This document shows, piece after piece, positions 47,206 through 56,773 of a stretch of 64,000 nucleotides of DNA; the first letter of the stretch is position 1; every line of letters starts with the position of its first letter. The stretch comes from Treponema sp. GTDB taxonomy: Bacteria; Spirochaetota; Spirochaetia; Treponematales; Breznakiellaceae. Under the pieces are notes generated by a model. That model was given only the letters and a program-made list of their open reading frames with translations, ran no database searches and was not told where the DNA came from. The position numbers and the translations under genes were made by a program. The DNA lies in the NCBI GenBank assembly GCA_009777335.1, contig WRMC01000009.1, positions 1 to 64,000 on the forward strand, in the 5' to 3' direction.

Positions 47206-48954
47206 ATGAGTAAACAGGCAGTAAAAATAAACGAAGGGCCCCTGGCCCTTCTTGGAGATGAGGCAATTGCCCTGGGGGCATTGCATGCGGGCATTTCCGC
47301 CGCCTATGGCTATCCGGGAACACCATCAACTGAAATTCTGTTGTACCTGATAGAGGAAGCCGAAAAGGAAGGGGCGGCCCATAAAGAAGGAACCCTGGCG
47401 GCAGACCTGCCCCTGGTAGCGAGCTGGTGCTCCAACGAGAAGACCGCCTTTGAAGCAGCCCTGGGGACCTCCTTTGCGGGGAAACGATCCCTGGTGACCA
47501 CCAAGCATGTGGGATTAAACGTAGCCGCCGACCCCTTTATGAACTCGGCTCTGCTGGAGATAAATGGGGGCCTTGTCATTGCGGTGGCAGATGATCCGGG
47601 GATGCATAGTTCCCAGGGTGAGCAGGATTCGCGCTTTTACAGCTCCTTTGGCCTGGTCCCCTGCCTGGAACCCCGGAACCAGCAGCAGGCCTACGAAATG
47701 GTCAGGGAAGCTTTCGAAGTTTCCGAAAAATTCCGCATCCCGGTGATGCTGCGTTTTGCCACCCGGCTGGCCCACTCCCGGTCTACCGTAAGACCCTCTC
47801 CGGCTATCAGCCGGAACAACCTGGCAAAAATAAAAGACAGAACCCAATGGATCCTCATCCCTGCCTATGCCCGGCAGAATTACCAGCGGCTCCTGGATAA
47901 GCAGCAGGAACTGTCTGCCTGGTCCTCATCTAACAAGGGGAACCTCCTCAGCCTGGAAGGAAGGGATCTTGGCACGGCGGTGATAAGTTCGGGGCTCGGG
48001 GGGAACTACTACGAAGAAAACGAAGAAGACTTCGCCGCCTCCCGGGGGGGGAAGAAGCCGGCCCATCTTCATATAGGAGTCTATCCCATCCCCATGGACC
48101 TGGTGCAGGGAGTATGCGAAAAGGCAGAGCAGGTCTTTGTAATAGAAGAGGGCCAGCCCTTTATCGAGCAGCGCCTGCGGGGCCTATTACCGGTGTACCA
48201 GGCCTCAGGAAAGGCCCTAAGCATAGCAGGTAAGCTGGACGGGACCTTTGTCCGGGCGGGGGAGCTGGATCCGGATAATGTCCGGCAGGGCCTGGGCCTT
48301 CCTCCCCGTCCCACCCTCCTTGACGGGGGCCTAAAGATTCCCGAACTCCCGGGCCGTCCGCCCCAGCTCTGTCAGGGATGTTCCCACCGGGACAGCTACG
48401 ATGTCCTCAACAAAGTGGTGGCCGAGCTAGACCCCGCAGAGGGGCACCCACAAACGGCCATCTGTTCAGACATAGGCTGCTACTCCCTGGGGGCAGGCCC
48501 CCCCTATAACGCCATCGAAAGCTTGGTCTGCATGGGGGCCTCGGTAGCCATGGCCCGGGGCGCCGCCGAAGCTGGGATGAAATACGCCATCACGGTAATT
48601 GGCGACTCCACCTTCCTCCATGGAGGTATCACCTGTCTGGTAGATGCGGTTCAGGCCAAGGCCCCCATGACGGTGATCATCCTGGATAATGCGGTGGTGG
48701 CCATGACGGGCTGCCAGGAAACTATCATTCCATCGGAACAGCTGGCCTCCCTCATCAAGGGTCTGGGGGTCGAGGCAGAACACGTGGTGGAACTGGAAGC
48801 TCTGGGGAGCAAGCTGGAAGAAAATGCGGCGAAGCTAAAAAAAGAAATCGAATACCGGGGAGTCTCGGTGGTGATCTTCCAGAGAATCTGCATCGAAGCA
48901 TTCCGAAAACAACGGCGCAGATCTTCCAGCGAATCTGCCGCAGCAGCTCAATAG
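47206..48954 (+). CDS. iorA: Indolepyruvate:ferredoxin oxidoreductase alpha subunit
   Basis: LLGDEAIALGALHAGISAAYGYPGTPSTEIL; VADDPGMHSSQGEQDSR; LCQGCSHRDSYDVLN; GDSTFLHGGITCLVDAV (TPP motif). Confidence 0.92.
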   Translation: MSKQAVKINEGPLALLGDEAIALGALHAGISAAYGYPGTPSTEILLYLIEEAEKEGAAHKEGTLAADLPLVASWCSNEKTAFEAALGTSFAGKRSLVTTKHVGLNVAADPFMNSALLEINGGLVIAVADDPGMHSSQGEQDSRFYSSFGLVPCLEPRNQQQAYEMVREAFEVSEKFRIPVMLRFATRLAHSRSTVRPSPAISRNNLAKIKDRTQWILIPAYARQNYQRLLDKQQELSAWSSSNKGNLLSLEGRDLGTAVISSGLGGNYYEENEEDFAASRGGKKPAHLHIGVYPIPMDLVQGVCEKAEQVFVIEEGQPFIEQRLRGLLPVYQASGKALSIAGKLDGTFVRAGELDPDNVRQGLGLPPRPTLLDGGLKIPELPGRPPQLCQGCSHRDSYDVLNKVVAELDPAEGHPQTAICSDIGCYSLGAGPPYNAIESLVCMGASVAMARGAAEAGMKYAITVIGDSTFLHGGITCLVDAVQAKAPMTVIILDNAVVAMTGCQETIIPSEQLASLIKGLGVEAEHVVELEALGSKLEENAAKLKKEIEYRGVSVVIFQRICIEAFRKQRRRSSSESAAAAQ

Positions 48955-48966
48955 GAGTATCGTTCC

Positions 48967-49560
48967 ATGAAGTATGAAGTAATACTGTGCGGCGTAGGCG
49001 GCCAGGGGGTCTTATCGGTGGGGACCATCATCTCCGGAGCCGCCGTTGCTGAGGGCTACAATGTGCGTCAGTCAGAGGTACACGGCATGGCCCAGCGGGG
49101 CGGAGCGGTCCTGGCCCATTTTAGGATCTCCGACAAAAACATAGCCTCCGATCTGGTACCCCAGGGAACGGCGGATCTTATCCTTTCCATGGAACCCCTG
49201 GAGGGGATCCGCTATGCCCCCTGGCTCTCACCCAAGGCAGGCAACAGCCAGGGGGGGGCCCTGGTAAGCGCCGCAGAACCCCTGAACAATATTTCAAATT
49301 ACCCCGACTTGGGGGAGATCCATAAAATTATTGAATCCTTTCCCATCTACCGGATAATCGAAGCCCAGGCCCTGGCGAAAGAAGCGGGGCTGGCCCAGTC
49401 GGTAAACATGGTCATGGTGGGCGCAGCATCGATCTTCCTGCCCCTAAAAACCGAAACCCTGGAAAAGACCATTCAGGAAACCTTTGCGGTCCGTTACAGC
49501 TCCACCGTGGAAGCAAACCTTAAGGCTTTCCACCTGGGAAGAGAAGCCTCTGCCAAATAA
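48967..49560 (+). CDS. iorB: Indolepyruvate:ferredoxin oxidoreductase beta subunit
   Basis: ILCGVGGQGVLSVGTIISGAAVAEGYNVRQSEVHGMAQRGGAVLAHFRIS. Confidence 0.92.
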   Translation: MKYEVILCGVGGQGVLSVGTIISGAAVAEGYNVRQSEVHGMAQRGGAVLAHFRISDKNIASDLVPQGTADLILSMEPLEGIRYAPWLSPKAGNSQGGALVSAAEPLNNISNYPDLGEIHKIIESFPIYRIIEAQALAKEAGLAQSVNMVMVGAASIFLPLKTETLEKTIQETFAVRYSSTVEANLKAFHLGREASAK

Positions 49561-49598
49561 AGAGACTATGCGGAAAGGCCCGGGAGTATCCAAGGACC

Positions 49599-50129
49599 AT
49601 GTCTAAAGAGGGGCTCAGAACAGCCATGAGAGAACGCTTGAACCTGTGCCGCCCTGGGGAGTTTCGTTCCCAGGGCCAGAAAGCCGCCGCCCTGCTAAGC
49701 GCTTCTTCGATCTGGGAACAATACCAAAGGGTCTCTGTTTTTTTATCCATGAAGAAGGAAATCCATACCCAATACATCCTGGAAGCCTCCAGGAAAGCCG
49801 GAAAGAAGGTCCTGGTCCCCGAGGTCCAGGGTGATACCATGATATTCACTCCCCTTAACCCAGAGGATGGGGAGGATACTGGTGCAGAGCCCCTCCTTTT
49901 GATCTGTCCCGGCCTTGCTTTTGACCTCCAGGGGGGCCGTCTTGGCCGGGGCCGGGGCTATTACGACCGCTACTTATCGAGCCTCTCCCTCACCGGCAGG
50001 CCCTATCTGGCCCTGGGGCTCTGCATGGATTTCCAGCTTGCCGATTCTATCCCCATGGAAGAACATGATATACCAATGGGAGCCCTGTTGACTGGGACTG
50101 GGCTTTACCTGGGATTGGGAGTAAAATAG
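49599..50129 (+). CDS. 5-formyltetrahydrofolate cyclo-ligase
   Basis: VSVFLSMKKEIHTQYILEASRKAGKKVLVPEV; LLLICPGLAFDLQGGRLGRGRGYYDRYLS. Confidence 0.92.
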   Translation: MSKEGLRTAMRERLNLCRPGEFRSQGQKAAALLSASSIWEQYQRVSVFLSMKKEIHTQYILEASRKAGKKVLVPEVQGDTMIFTPLNPEDGEDTGAEPLLLICPGLAFDLQGGRLGRGRGYYDRYLSSLSLTGRPYLALGLCMDFQLADSIPMEEHDIPMGALLTGTGLYLGLGVK

Positions 50130-50160
50130 AAGGATCATATGGAGTCTTAGGGAGCGAAGG

Positions 50161-50763
50161 ATGGGAAGAATAAAAAGTGCCTTGGAAATTGCCCTTGAAA
50201 AAACCGAATCTATCCAAAGTGACAAGGGGAGCATCGGACACTTCGAAGCCAAACAAAGGGGGAAAAAGCTCGCCGGTGAATACCTGGAAGGAGCCGTCTC
50301 ATCCCTGGAGGGGGAATTTAAAGGTATCCCCAAGGAAGAACTGGTCGATGTAAAGCAGGGGATCTTTGATGTGCTCATTTCCCAGGTAAACCTGCCGGTA
50401 AGCAAGGATGATCTGGGCCGGATCGAAAAGGCAGGCACGGGGCTGCACTTCATCATCGGAGATAAACGGTTCGGAGATATCGTAAAACAGCTCGTCCAGA
50501 TGATGAACCAATTTCTTGAAGAAGCGGCCCATTACGATGAGGCCCTAAAACAGCAGTATGCCCCAAAACTGCGGCAGAAAGAAGAAGAAATAGCCCGCCG
50601 CCTGGGCAGGCAGGTAAGCCTGGATCCCTTCCAGGACCCCGAATTCGTAAGTTTTTATAACCAGAACATAAATAACCTTAAAGATAACTATCAATCTGTC
50701 ATTACCCAGGTCAGGGAAGAGGCCCATCGGCTCTTCGAAGAACTGGATTCGTTCAGGAACTAG
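50161..50763 (+). CDS. Hypothetical protein (helical)
   Basis: 200-aa ORF in the iorAB-fuc run of genes. Confidence 0.6.
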   Translation: MGRIKSALEIALEKTESIQSDKGSIGHFEAKQRGKKLAGEYLEGAVSSLEGEFKGIPKEELVDVKQGIFDVLISQVNLPVSKDDLGRIEKAGTGLHFIIGDKRFGDIVKQLVQMMNQFLEEAAHYDEALKQQYAPKLRQKEEEIARRLGRQVSLDPFQDPEFVSFYNQNINNLKDNYQSVITQVREEAHRLFEELDSFRN

Positions 50764-50765
50764 CT

Positions 50766-51209
50766 ATGCTTATAGGAATATCACCCCTCCTGGGACCAGA
50801 ACTTCTAGACTCCCTGTATAGGATGGGTCATGGGGATGAACTCGTCCTGGCTGATGCCTTTTTTCCGGGCCACAGCCTCCACAAACGGGTGATCCGCCTG
50901 GAGGGCCTTAAGATACCTGATCTATTGGAGGGGGTCCTGTCCCTGATCAACCTGGATTACGCAGACCCTCCGGTGATCATGATGGCCCCCATGGCCCAGG
51001 ACAAGCTGGATCCGAAGGTGGAGGAATCATACCGGGCCGTAATTGACAGACGCTGGCCGGGTACTCCTCCAACCGAAAGGATAGATCGATTTGCATTCTA
51101 TGAACGGGCACAAAAAGCTTTTTGCGTTGTCATGACCGGCGAGACCGCCACCTATGGCAATATTATATTAAAGAAGGGCGTTATCCCGGTCCTTGGGCCG
51201 GAACATTAA
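50766..51209 (+). CDS. fucU: RbsD/FucU family sugar mutarotase
   Basis: [64 protein letters not shown]. Confidence 0.9.
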   Translation: MLIGISPLLGPELLDSLYRMGHGDELVLADAFFPGHSLHKRVIRLEGLKIPDLLEGVLSLINLDYADPPVIMMAPMAQDKLDPKVEESYRAVIDRRWPGTPPTERIDRFAFYERAQKAFCVVMTGETATYGNIILKKGVIPVLGPEH

Positions 51210-51220
51210 AGGAGGAAGAT

Positions 51221-53035
51221 ATGGCACTGATCGATAGCTTAAAAATGAATGCTCCGGTAAACCGGTATAAAGGAGCTCTGCCTAAAATAGGAATCAGGCC
51301 CACCATTGACGGAAGGCGAAGGGGGGTCCGGGAATCTTTGGAAGAGGTCACCATGGGGATGGCCAAAGCTGCAGCCAAGCTCATCACGGAGCAGCTCAGG
51401 CACCCCAATGGTTCTTCCATTGAATGTATCATCGCCGACACCTGCATAGGCGGGGTGGCCGAAGCCGCAGCCTGCCAGGAAAAGTTTTCCCGGGAGAATG
51501 TAGGCATCACCCTTACGGTAACCCCCAGCTGGTGTTATGGCTCGGAGACCATGGATATGGATCCCCAAACGATAAAGGCAGTCTGGGGCTTTAACGGTTC
51601 TGACCGGCCCGGAGCTGTTTACCTGGCGGCGGTCCTGGCAGCCCACAACCAGAAGGGGCTCCCGGCCTTCGGCATCTATGGCCGGGATGTGCAGGATTTT
51701 TCGGATATCACCCGCATCCCCGGAGATGTGGAAGAAAAACTCCTTCGATTTACCCGGTCTGCCCTGGCAGCCCTCTGGATGCGGGGTAAAAGCTACCTCT
51801 CCATAGGGTCCGTCTCTATGGGAATCTCCGGATCCATCAGTGACGCAGATTTTTTCCAGGACTATCTGGGGATGCGGAACGAATATGTCGATATGTCTGA
51901 ACTGGTGCGCCGCTTTCAGGAAAAGATCTACTCCGAAGGGGAATATAAACGGGCCCTGGAGTGGACCCTGGAGAATTGCAAGGAGGGGCCGGACAACAAC
52001 GACCCCAAGGAGCAGCATAGCCGGAAGCAAAAGGACGAAGCCTGGAAAACCGTCGTAAAGATGGCCATCATAGTCAGGGACCTCATGATAGGAAACCCGG
52101 ACCTGCGCCGCAAGGGCCTGGCGGAAGAAGCCCTGGGCCATAATGCCATTCTGGCGGGTTTCCAGGGACAGCGCCAATGGACCGATCACTTCCCCAACGG
52201 AGACTTCCTTGAGGCCATCCTGAATTCTTCCTTTGACTGGAACGGCATCAGGGCCCCTTACCTGGTGGCCACCGAAAATGACAGCCTGAACGGAGCTACC
52301 ATGCTCTTTGGCCACCTCCTGACCGGTACGGCCCAGATCTTCGCCGATGTGCGGACCTATTGGAGCCCCCAGGCCATAGAGCGGGTCACGGGCTGGAAGG
52401 CCGAAGGTCCGGCTTCCGGCGGCCTTATCCACCTGATTAACTCAGGGGCCGCTGCAGTAGACGGAACGGGCAAGCAAAGGATCAATGGAAAACCGGGGAT
52501 TAAACCTTTCTGGGACATTAGTCCCCAGGAAGCCGGGGCCTGTCTGGATGCGGTCAGCTGGCGTTATGCCAACCTGGGCTATTTTAGGGGAGGCGGCTAT
52601 TCATCAGACTTCTTAAGCGAAGGAGATATGCCCGTTACCATGAGCCGGATTAACCTTATTAAAGGAATGGGCCCCGTATTACAGATCGCCGAAGGTTTTA
52701 CCGTAACTATTCCTGATCATGTCCACGATGCCCTCGATAAGAGGACCGATCCCACCTGGCCCACCACCTGGTTTGCCCCCAGACTGGGAAGCTCAGGTCC
52801 CTTTAGGGATGTCTACTCGGTCATGGCTGCCTGGGGGGCAAACCACGGAGCGGTCTCATATGGCCACATAGGGGCAGATCTTATCAGCCTGGCCAGTATA
52901 CTCCGGATTCCCGTTTGTATGCACAATGTGCCGGAAGAAGAGATCTACCGGCCCAGCTACTGGAACAGCTTTGGCATGGACAAGGAAGGATCAGATTACC
53001 GGGCCTGTGCGGCCCTTGGACCTCTCTATGGGTAG
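51221..53035 (+). CDS. fucI: L-fucose isomerase
   Basis: [89 protein letters not shown]; start trimmed to MALIDSLKM. Confidence 0.97.
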   Translation: MALIDSLKMNAPVNRYKGALPKIGIRPTIDGRRRGVRESLEEVTMGMAKAAAKLITEQLRHPNGSSIECIIADTCIGGVAEAAACQEKFSRENVGITLTVTPSWCYGSETMDMDPQTIKAVWGFNGSDRPGAVYLAAVLAAHNQKGLPAFGIYGRDVQDFSDITRIPGDVEEKLLRFTRSALAALWMRGKSYLSIGSVSMGISGSISDADFFQDYLGMRNEYVDMSELVRRFQEKIYSEGEYKRALEWTLENCKEGPDNNDPKEQHSRKQKDEAWKTVVKMAIIVRDLMIGNPDLRRKGLAEEALGHNAILAGFQGQRQWTDHFPNGDFLEAILNSSFDWNGIRAPYLVATENDSLNGATMLFGHLLTGTAQIFADVRTYWSPQAIERVTGWKAEGPASGGLIHLINSGAAAVDGTGKQRINGKPGIKPFWDISPQEAGACLDAVSWRYANLGYFRGGGYSSDFLSEGDMPVTMSRINLIKGMGPVLQIAEGFTVTIPDHVHDALDKRTDPTWPTTWFAPRLGSSGPFRDVYSVMAAWGANHGAVSYGHIGADLISLASILRIPVCMHNVPEEEIYRPSYWNSFGMDKEGSDYRACAALGPLYG

Positions 53036-53097
53036 AAAGGCAATCAGGTAAAACCCCTGGGGTCTTTGGTGCTTAAATTCTTAATACATCCCCTTGC

Positions 53098-54060
53098 CTA
53101 GATAATGGTAATGTATACAAGGGTCTGATTTACCAGCTGGTAAGCTATCTCTCCAAATGTGATGGGGCCGGTAAATACATCCAGTTTTTTATGTTCCAGA
53201 TCCCCGTAGAGAAAGTTTAAAATACAGTTGCAGGAAAACACTGCTTCTGTATTCTTATGTTCAGAAATATGGGAATTAAACAAACCTTCATAATCTGATA
53301 CAGACCTCGCCATTCTGTATTTAATTCCCTTAAACACAGGAGCATAAAAATTTACGACCCCATTTTCTATGGATTTGAATGATATGTTTACATCATTTCC
53401 GGAATAATCACCCACAAGCGGCAACTTGGTGTCTATAGCGTTTTCGGCAATATAATCGGCTAAAACCGTATCTTTGCCATCGATTCGGCAGTTTTTTATT
53501 GAAAACCCTTCTTCAGTAAATTCTATTAAAGGCGATTCTGCATCCTGTTCAAAAATATTAATGATACTGACCGATACGGTTTTATCATCGGGGGTAAGCA
53601 AGTGGAGAGCCACTGCCTTATCCGTAAAACATTCCGCATTGCTTCCATTGACAGTTATGGGTGTTTGACCCTGTTTACCCAGGTTTAAACCCGATATCCA
53701 TCCTACAATGTTGCGTAAAAACATATTAGTATAACCTGCTGCATTTTGGGCATATTCCCGGTGTACCGCACTATCAAAGGGAATGATCAAAATGGAAAAG
53801 CCGTTAGAAAATGCATCGTTGGTTACCTGGGGTATTTCATCTGCATTATAGGTCTTGATAAAGTAGTTTTTATAGGGAAACTCTGTTACAAACAATAAAT
53901 CTCCGGAAACCTTCCCGCCTTCGGTGGTCATAAAATATTCTGTGGACCCCCCTATCCATTTTCCCTTTGGCAGTTTTTTTAAGAGAGATTCGGTTCCGGA
54001 AATATGCAAGAGTTTCCCTTCTTCAATTAATTTAGATGTAGATTCAAATGACATTAACAT
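53098..54060 (-). CDS. FIST-domain-like sensory protein
   Basis: STEYFMTTEGGKVSGDLLFVTEF; C-terminal GVVNFYAP... VFSCNCILNFLYGD typical of FIST_N/FIST_C. Confidence 0.7.
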   Translation of the reverse strand: MLMSFESTSKLIEEGKLLHISGTESLLKKLPKGKWIGGSTEYFMTTEGGKVSGDLLFVTEFPYKNYFIKTYNADEIPQVTNDAFSNGFSILIIPFDSAVHREYAQNAAGYTNMFLRNIVGWISGLNLGKQGQTPITVNGSNAECFTDKAVALHLLTPDDKTVSVSIINIFEQDAESPLIEFTEEGFSIKNCRIDGKDTVLADYIAENAIDTKLPLVGDYSGNDVNISFKSIENGVVNFYAPVFKGIKYRMARSVSDYEGLFNSHISEHKNTEAVFSCNCILNFLYGDLEHKKLDVFTGPITFGEIAYQLVNQTLVYITII

Positions 54061-54071
54061 ATCAGCCCCCC

Positions 54072-54728
54072 TTAAAGACTCTTAATAATAACGTAATCTG
54101 CAGCCATAACTTTGCGGTTTTTTATAAGAAAGGCATTTATCACCTCAACGCATTTATGCACCGTTTCTTCTGATGAATTTTTCCCATAAATTTCTTTGAG
54201 ATGGGTCAGAAGCATGGAAAAGGCAAGCTGCCTGAACTTTTTTACCCCCATGAGCAGCTTCTGTGTTTGCTGCGGAGTTATTTTCATCTCATCAATCTTT
54301 TCTGCATAGTAAATACCGAATTTTTTGTCATCCACCGCCACATGGCTGGAAATCCATTCCATAAGGAAGCGGGCTAGGGAATTGGGAACATATCTAACCC
54401 CGGATTGGAATTTCTTTTGATGTTCCAGGATGTTTATCATGAAATCTCTATGCTGTGCCTTATGGGCCGCTACATCCGCATAGGCTGTTAGTTCAAATAG
54501 TTCTTCTTCATGGGAAAATATTTCCTTTGAATGGCTAACCATCATACGTATCGTATTTTTAAAGGAATCTTCAGCCACATCGACCCCTGTAGTACAGGCT
54601 TCGAACAGATCATTGGTCATACTAAGCAATTCTTTATGCTGGTCGTCTATTTTTTTTATCCCGACAACATAGTTATCATTCCAGCTTATCTTGTTAGAGA
54701 CATTTGATTGTGAATCTCGAATGTTCAT
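54072..54728 (-). CDS. Bacteriohemerythrin-like protein
   Basis: WNDNYVVGIKKIDDQHKELLSMTNDLFEA; FSHEEELFELTAYADVAAHKAQHRDFM; HVAVDDKKFG (H-HxxxE-HxxxH-HxxxxD pattern). Confidence 0.9.
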   Translation of the reverse strand: MNIRDSQSNVSNKISWNDNYVVGIKKIDDQHKELLSMTNDLFEACTTGVDVAEDSFKNTIRMMVSHSKEIFSHEEELFELTAYADVAAHKAQHRDFMINILEHQKKFQSGVRYVPNSLARFLMEWISSHVAVDDKKFGIYYAEKIDEMKITPQQTQKLLMGVKKFRQLAFSMLLTHLKEIYGKNSSEETVHKCVEVINAFLIKNRKVMAADYVIIKSL

Positions 54729-54875
54729 GTGCTTCCTCCTCTTTATACAAGATTAATGCACCTTAGCTAGCTCCAATGGGGAGGGGCAGTGCCGCTGGCC
54801 TGCATGCGGATCTACCTATAGTACATAATATCACATTTTTGGGGAATTCCAATAAAACGCAAGGAAAAAAAGGGA

Positions 54876-54904
54876 TTGACAAAAACATCAAATTTTGCTA
54901 AATT
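54876..54904 (+). promoter_or_regulatory. Promoter of tRNA-Asn
   Basis: TTGACA (54876-54881), 17-bp spacer, TAAATT. Confidence 0.6.
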
Positions 54905-54914
54905 GGGGCTGTAA

Positions 54915-54987
54915 TCCCCTGTAGCTCAGCTGGCAGAGCAAGTGGCTGTTAACCACTGGGTCCGCAGTTCAAATCTGTGCGGGGGAG
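54915..54987 (+). tRNA. tRNA-Asn (anticodon GTT)
   Basis: TCCCCTG...AGTGG-CTGTTAA-CCACT...CGCAG-TTCAAAT-CTGTG-CGGGGGA-G cloverleaf. Confidence 0.95.
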
Positions 54988-54992
54988 CATCA

Positions 54993-55042
54993 GCGAAACC
55001 GCTAATTCTTTATGTAGCAAGGAATTAGCGGTTCGTTTTTTT
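54993..55042 (+). terminator. Intrinsic terminator after tRNA-Asn
   Basis: CGAAACCGCTAATTC...GAATTAGCGGTTCG followed by T8. Confidence 0.85.
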
Positions 55043-55059
55043 TAAGGGGTACAACTATA

Positions 55060-56301
55060 ATGAGCCAACAAATCCGTGAGCCCATGAAAATTGAGCTAAA
55101 AATATTTTTTGCCATTGTTGGCTTAACCGGCCTTGCCATGGGCATGAGCGATGGGGTCATATCGAACTTTTTTAATGATGCCTACAATGTAACTACCGAA
55201 GAGAGGGGCTTTCTCGAGCTTCCCAGGGAGCTCCCGGGGGTTCTGCTCTTCCTCATCATTGCCTTTACCGCCAAGCTGGGGGATGTCCGGCTTGCCATCA
55301 TCGCCCAAGCCCTCCTGGCCATAGGCGGGGCGATTCTGGGGCTCTTTACCCCATCCTTTGCCGTCATGTGTTTCTTTATCTTTACCCACTCCCTGGGGAT
55401 GCATATGTTCATACCCCTGCAAGACAGCATAGGGATGTCCATCATAGGCAAGCAGGACATGGGTACCCGGATGGGCCAATACGCGGGGATACGGACAGCC
55501 TTTGCCATGCTGGCAAGCATCATCATTTTCATAGGCTTTAGGGCCGATTTTTTCTCCTTTAAAACCCAGATTAAGCTGCCCTTTCTTATAGCTACCGTAG
55601 GTTTTATCGGGGTTTTCATCTTATTTATAGTGCTCTATGTAAAGTACAAGGTCCACGGACAGCCGAGGAAGAAGGAATTTCAGATCCTTTTTAGGAAGGA
55701 ATATATCTCCTTCTACATCCTCGCCATTCTGGTGGGGGTCCACCGGCAGATTATGGTGGTCTATGGGCCCTGGGTTCTTATAAGGATTTTAGGCCAGGGG
55801 GCCGATACCATGGCCCTCTTAAGCTTCGTAGGTGCCTTTGTAGGGATCTTTTTCCTCCCCGCCGTAGGCCGCTGGACCGATAAGCTGGGGCCCAAGGTTA
55901 TCCTCTTTGCCGAGGGGGTCCTCTTTATCCTGGTCTATGTTGCCTTTGGGTATATGAGTTATGGGTTCTCCAATGGCATCATAGCTACCGTGGGTATCCC
56001 GGTCCTCCTTGTCTTTGCCCTCTATATTCTGGAACGGCTTACCATGCAGTTGAACATAGTCCGAAATATGTACCTGAGGTCCATAGCCGTAGACCCCGCA
56101 GATATTACCCCTACCCTGTCCACGGGGCTCAGTATGGATCATGTGGTGTCCATCGTCTGCGCCTACCTGGGGGGGCTGGTATGGGTAAACTTCGGGTCCC
56201 AGTATGTCTTTTATGGGGCCGCAGCCTTCTCCATTATTAATGTGGTGGTCGCCCTCAGAATCAAAGGCCCCATGATAGCCCCCATGGTCATAAAAGCCTA
56301 A
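55060..56301 (+). CDS. MFS-type membrane transporter (paralog of 8165-9439)
   Basis: Shares ERG(I/F)xExxRELPGxxLxxIxA, LSTGLSMDHVVSI / ISTGISVDHVISI motifs. Confidence 0.78.
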   Translation: MSQQIREPMKIELKIFFAIVGLTGLAMGMSDGVISNFFNDAYNVTTEERGFLELPRELPGVLLFLIIAFTAKLGDVRLAIIAQALLAIGGAILGLFTPSFAVMCFFIFTHSLGMHMFIPLQDSIGMSIIGKQDMGTRMGQYAGIRTAFAMLASIIIFIGFRADFFSFKTQIKLPFLIATVGFIGVFILFIVLYVKYKVHGQPRKKEFQILFRKEYISFYILAILVGVHRQIMVVYGPWVLIRILGQGADTMALLSFVGAFVGIFFLPAVGRWTDKLGPKVILFAEGVLFILVYVAFGYMSYGFSNGIIATVGIPVLLVFALYILERLTMQLNIVRNMYLRSIAVDPADITPTLSTGLSMDHVVSIVCAYLGGLVWVNFGSQYVFYGAAAFSIINVVVALRIKGPMIAPMVIKA

Positions 56302-56343
56302 TTGACCTAGGGATCCATATTTTCTTATACTGGCTTAACTAAA

Positions 56344-56415
56344 CGGGAAGTGGGATAGAGGCTAATCCGCCTGGTTCGGGACCAGGAAATCGGGGGTTCA
56401 AATCCCCCCTTCCCG
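56344..56415 (+). tRNA. tRNA-Pro (anticodon CGG)
   Basis: CGGGAAG...CCTGG-TTCGGGA-CCAGG...GGGGG-TTCAAAT-CCCCC-CTTCCCG. Confidence 0.93.
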
Positions 56416-56442
56416 AAAAAAAATTCCGTAGGAATTTTTTAT

Positions 56443-56579
56443 GGGGGGATTTGAACCGAAGGCGCGGCCCTGGAAGCCCGAAAGGGCTGTAAGGGTAAAC
56501 CGCCAGGACGGCGGTTTAGCGCCGGAGGCGGGGTGGAAGGAGCAGACAGGATGTCTGCGACTGGAACCCAAATCCCCCC
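56443..56579. repeat. Structured palindromic element next to a duplicated tRNA-Pro 3' end
   Basis: Terminal inverted repeat GGGGGGATTTG (56443-56453) / CAAATCCCCCC (56569-56579); internal hairpins AGCCC-GAAA-GGGCT, TAAACCGCC-AGGAC-GGCGGTTTA, CGCC-GGA-GGCG, GCAGACA-GGA-TGTCTGC. Confidence 0.8.
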
Positions 56580-56584
56580 TTCCC

Positions 56585-56633
56585 GAAAAAAAGGCTGCCC
56601 CTGATTACTTGAACCAAGTAGTCAGACAGACAG
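56585..56633 (-). terminator. Intrinsic terminator of tRNA-Asp
   Basis: - strand GGCTG...CTGACTACTTG-gtt-CAAGTAATCAG...CAGCC-TTTTTTT. Confidence 0.8.
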
Positions 56634-56646
56634 CCCACATGTTGAA

Positions 56647-56721
56647 CGGGAGCGACGGGACTTGAACCCGCGGTCTCCGGCTTGACAGGCCAGCGCGATA
56701 AACCAGCTTCGCTACGCCCCC
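56647..56721 (-). tRNA. tRNA-Asp (anticodon GTC)
   Basis: - strand GGGGGCG...CTGGC-CTGTCAA-GCCGG...GCGGG-TTCAAGT-CCCGT-CGCTCCC-G. Confidence 0.93.
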
Positions 56722-56773
56722 AACAGGGTTATATGCTAGCAAAACAGTGATAGAAAGTCAAGAGGAGCTACGA

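Noticed and set aside
56441-56665. 74-aa ORF in the tRNA-Pro/tRNA-Asp interval
   Set aside because: It reads through the palindromic element and terminator hairpins; composition is driven by RNA structure, not protein
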